Positions 62,557 to 64,000 of a stretch of DNA of 64,000 nucleotides are shown here, in pieces. Below the pieces are notes generated by a model. That model was given only the letters and a program-made list of their open reading frames with translations. It made no database searches and was not told the DNA's origin. The number at the start of each line of letters is the position of its first letter. Within the stretch, counting starts at the first letter, position 1. Source of the stretch: Nocardioides jishulii (GTDB lineage: Bacteria; Actinomycetota; Actinomycetes; Propionibacteriales; Nocardioidaceae); contig NZ_CP040748.1 in NCBI RefSeq assembly GCF_006007965.1, positions 992,001-1,056,000 of the forward strand, read 5' to 3'. Made by a program: the position numbers and the translations under genes.

Positions 62557-63408
62557 ATGCATGGAAGACGTTGGTGGGGTGGGGCTGCCGGCTTGGTTCT
62601 GCTCGCCCTCCTAGCCCTGGCGTTCGGGTGCCAGAAGTCAGGCGACGTCACAGCCGGGAGCCAGCGCGACTGGTACGACGACAGCTCCTGGATAGGGCGC
62701 ATGCTGGATCGTTCACCGGCGCAGCCCACGCCGACGGAGGCGCCAAGCCCCGCTGTGCCAACCTTCGAGTCACCGGAGCTCGACGACACCCTGCTCCAGG
62801 CCAACCTGAGCGCCCTGAACGCCGCTGACAGGGCGCTCGCCGACCACCATCTCGGCGCGCCCCTCGGCGAGGGCACGTGGGTCTTCGCTGCTCCCATGAC
62901 GGTTGAGGAGGCCCGTCTGCGGCTCCTCGGTCCGGATCCGCAGCCTGCGAGTCAGCGCGACTTCATGCGCGAGGACTTGTCGGCGTACACCTTCCTGCAG
63001 GTCGGTCGCGGGGTGCTCGCCTGGGAGCCGTGGGGCTTCGCCGATCCGCCCAGGCGCCTGCTCGCCGAGCTCTCCCGCGACGGCGCCACGAGCGCTGTGG
63101 TGACCGACAATATTGAGAGCATGACGCGCTTCGGGTACGCCCGCGACGGGCACGTCGTCTTCGATGCCCACGAGTACGCCTTCGTCGACAGCATCGACGA
63201 GATCCCGGCCGAGGTCCGTGACCTCGCTCGTCTCGCCTGGAACGACTTGACGGGGCCACTGGTCGAGACGTCCGACTACGCGGCCGTGGGCCTTGCCATG
63301 GCCGAGAAGGTCACGGGCGTGCGGGCCGATCCGGCGGTGCTGGACGTCAGCGGCAAGGAGAACTGGTTTGTGGTTCCGACGCCGTGGGGTGGAGGGGAAG
63401 ACGACTAA
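62557..63408 (+). CDS. DUF6461-like lipoprotein
   Basis: 283 aa. A signal peptide (about 8-22) with lipobox AFGC (Cys 25) is followed by a Pro/Thr/Ser spacer. The domain matches the DUF6461 pattern: WVFAAPMTVEEARLRLLG, then VLAWEPWGF and RLLAELSRDGATSAVV, then RFGYARDGHVV. DUF6461 proteins are widespread in actinobacteria and uncharacterised. High GC here suggests return to native chromosomal sequence. Confidence 0.75.
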   Translation: MHGRRWWGGAAGLVLLALLALAFGCQKSGDVTAGSQRDWYDDSSWIGRMLDRSPAQPTPTEAPSPAVPTFESPELDDTLLQANLSALNAADRALADHHLGAPLGEGTWVFAAPMTVEEARLRLLGPDPQPASQRDFMREDLSAYTFLQVGRGVLAWEPWGFADPPRRLLAELSRDGATSAVVTDNIESMTRFGYARDGHVVFDAHEYAFVDSIDEIPAEVRDLARLAWNDLTGPLVETSDYAAVGLAMAEKVTGVRADPAVLDVSGKENWFVVPTPWGGGEDD

Positions 63409-63434
63409 CAGGGCCTCGCAACGGTGTGGCCCTG
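63409..63434 (+). terminator. hairpin after the DUF6461-like gene
   Basis: CAGGGCC and GGCCCTG pair around a 12-nt loop directly after the stop codon. Confidence 0.5.
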
Positions 63435-63461
63435 CGCGGCGATGGCCGTCGCGGCCCGGCC

Positions 63462-63467
63462 TATCCT
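63462..63467 (+). promoter_or_regulatory. -10 box (TATCCT) for leaderless 2H phosphoesterase gene
   Basis: TATCCT ends 6 nt before GTG 63474, without a ribosome site. Confidence 0.5.
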
Positions 63468-63473
63468 CGCTCC

Positions 63474-63986
63474 GTGCCCGACTTCGCTCTCGAGCTCTCC
63501 TTCGCCCCGGAGTCCACGGCTGCTGTCGTGGCCCAGTGGGAGGCGTTGAAGGCGGCCGGACTGCCGTCACAGGCGGACCACCGGTCGATGACCAACGCGC
63601 CGCACCTGACCCTCGTGGCAGCGACGCGCGTACCCGAGTCGGCGGTCACGACGGCCCGGGAGGTGGTTGGCCCGCTCCTGCCGACACGCATCGCCACGCG
63701 GGGGCTGGTCCTCTTCGGTCAAGGTGCTCGGGTGACGGTCGCCCACCTGGTGGAGCCGGACGCGGCACTCGCCGCAGCCGTGGCGAGGGTCCGTACGTCG
63801 GTCCCCGACCTGCGCCACCCCGTCTGGACGCCGCACGTCACCTTGGCCAGGCGGGTCCCGCGGACGGTCCTGGCCGAGGTGATCGACGTCCTCCACGCCA
63901 CCGAGGCCGCGGACGAGCTGACGTGTGACCGCCTCCGGTGGTGGGACCCCGAGCAGGGCACGATCGAGGATGTCGCGGGCGCCTGA
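63474..63986 (+). CDS. 2'-5' RNA ligase / 2H phosphoesterase superfamily protein
   Basis: 170 aa from GTG 63474. The two HxT motifs of the 2H superfamily are APHLTLVAA (about residue 42-50) and TPHVTLARR (about 120-128), separated by the usual distance. The family acts on 2',5' or cyclic phosphodiester bonds of RNA or tRNA-derived substrates. It stands alone, at the end of the window. Confidence 0.88.
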   Translation: MPDFALELSFAPESTAAVVAQWEALKAAGLPSQADHRSMTNAPHLTLVAATRVPESAVTTAREVVGPLLPTRIATRGLVLFGQGARVTVAHLVEPDAALAAAVARVRTSVPDLRHPVWTPHVTLARRVPRTVLAEVIDVLHATEAADELTCDRLRWWDPEQGTIEDVAGA

Positions 63987-64000
63987 CGCGGTAGGGGTGA

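Noticed and set aside
62500..62562. Longer N-terminal extension of the 52-residue membrane protein
   Set aside because: The extension is Arg/Ser-rich with no signal, and it overlaps the start of the divergent lipoprotein gene; the TACTCT box supports the short form.

Overview
The window reads as a high-GC actinobacterial chromosome segment. Gene content and order (tig-clpP1-clpP2-clpX, folC-DUF4233-ndk-mreBCD-mrdA-rodA, TIGR03960/TIGR03936-rne-rplU-rpmA-obgE-proB), frequent GTG starts, and many genes whose start codon lies 6-9 nt after a TAnnnT box without a Shine-Dalgarno (leaderless transcripts) fit Propionibacteriales, most likely Nocardioides or a relative. That placement is inference from gene content, not a database match.

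Layout. (1) 1-6.6 kb: end of a SpoIIE-type phosphatase, tRNA-Gly and tRNA-Pro, trigger factor, and the Clp protease genes, with an exact ClgR-type box upstream of clpP1. (2) 6.7-17.9 kb: valS, a degenerate M48-protease-like protein, a flavodoxin-fold oxidoreductase, an exported Ig-like protein, folC with a small membrane protein, a MocR regulator divergent from a flavin-split-barrel oxidase, ndk, and an MbcA/ParS-like protein. (3) 18-27 kb: the elongasome operon mreB-mreC-mreD-mrdA-rodA with overlapping start and stop codons, a ChaA-type cation/proton antiporter, and a membrane histidine kinase. (4) 27-42.4 kb: radical SAM TIGR03960, an MFS exporter, TIGR03936, RNase E/G, ribosomal proteins L21 and L27, ObgE, ProB, cysteine desulfurase, MnmA, and a core-MetE-like protein.

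(5) 42.4-63.4 kb is an accessory region with lower and uneven GC, mixed gene orientation and long gaps. It holds a two-gene unit of a divergent Ser/Thr kinase and an ApeA-like HEPN protein, a tyrosine recombinase killed by a frameshift and a stop codon, a YaeQ protein, a second HEPN-like protein, an amidohydrolase, several exported or lipid-anchored proteins, an SGNH hydrolase remnant fused to an EF-Tu-like domain, a dehalogenase-like hydrolase, a nucleoside hydrolase, a divergent pair of small DNA-binding-type genes, a TIR-like SGT-EEI protein, and a protein with two GIY-YIG nuclease domains. Several of these are plausible anti-phage factors, so the segment looks like a decaying defence and gene-turnover island.

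Two observations stand out. The first is the kinase-HEPN pair at 42.8-45.2 kb, which looks like a compact defence module. The second is a family of seven 24-nt palindromic sequences (arms GCGTCACTC and GAGTGACGC around a CGCCGC loop), all intergenic and all in the same strand orientation, spaced along the accessory region and separating its gene blocks. The first two copies bracket the 6.9-kb block that carries the broken recombinase and the kinase-HEPN pair.
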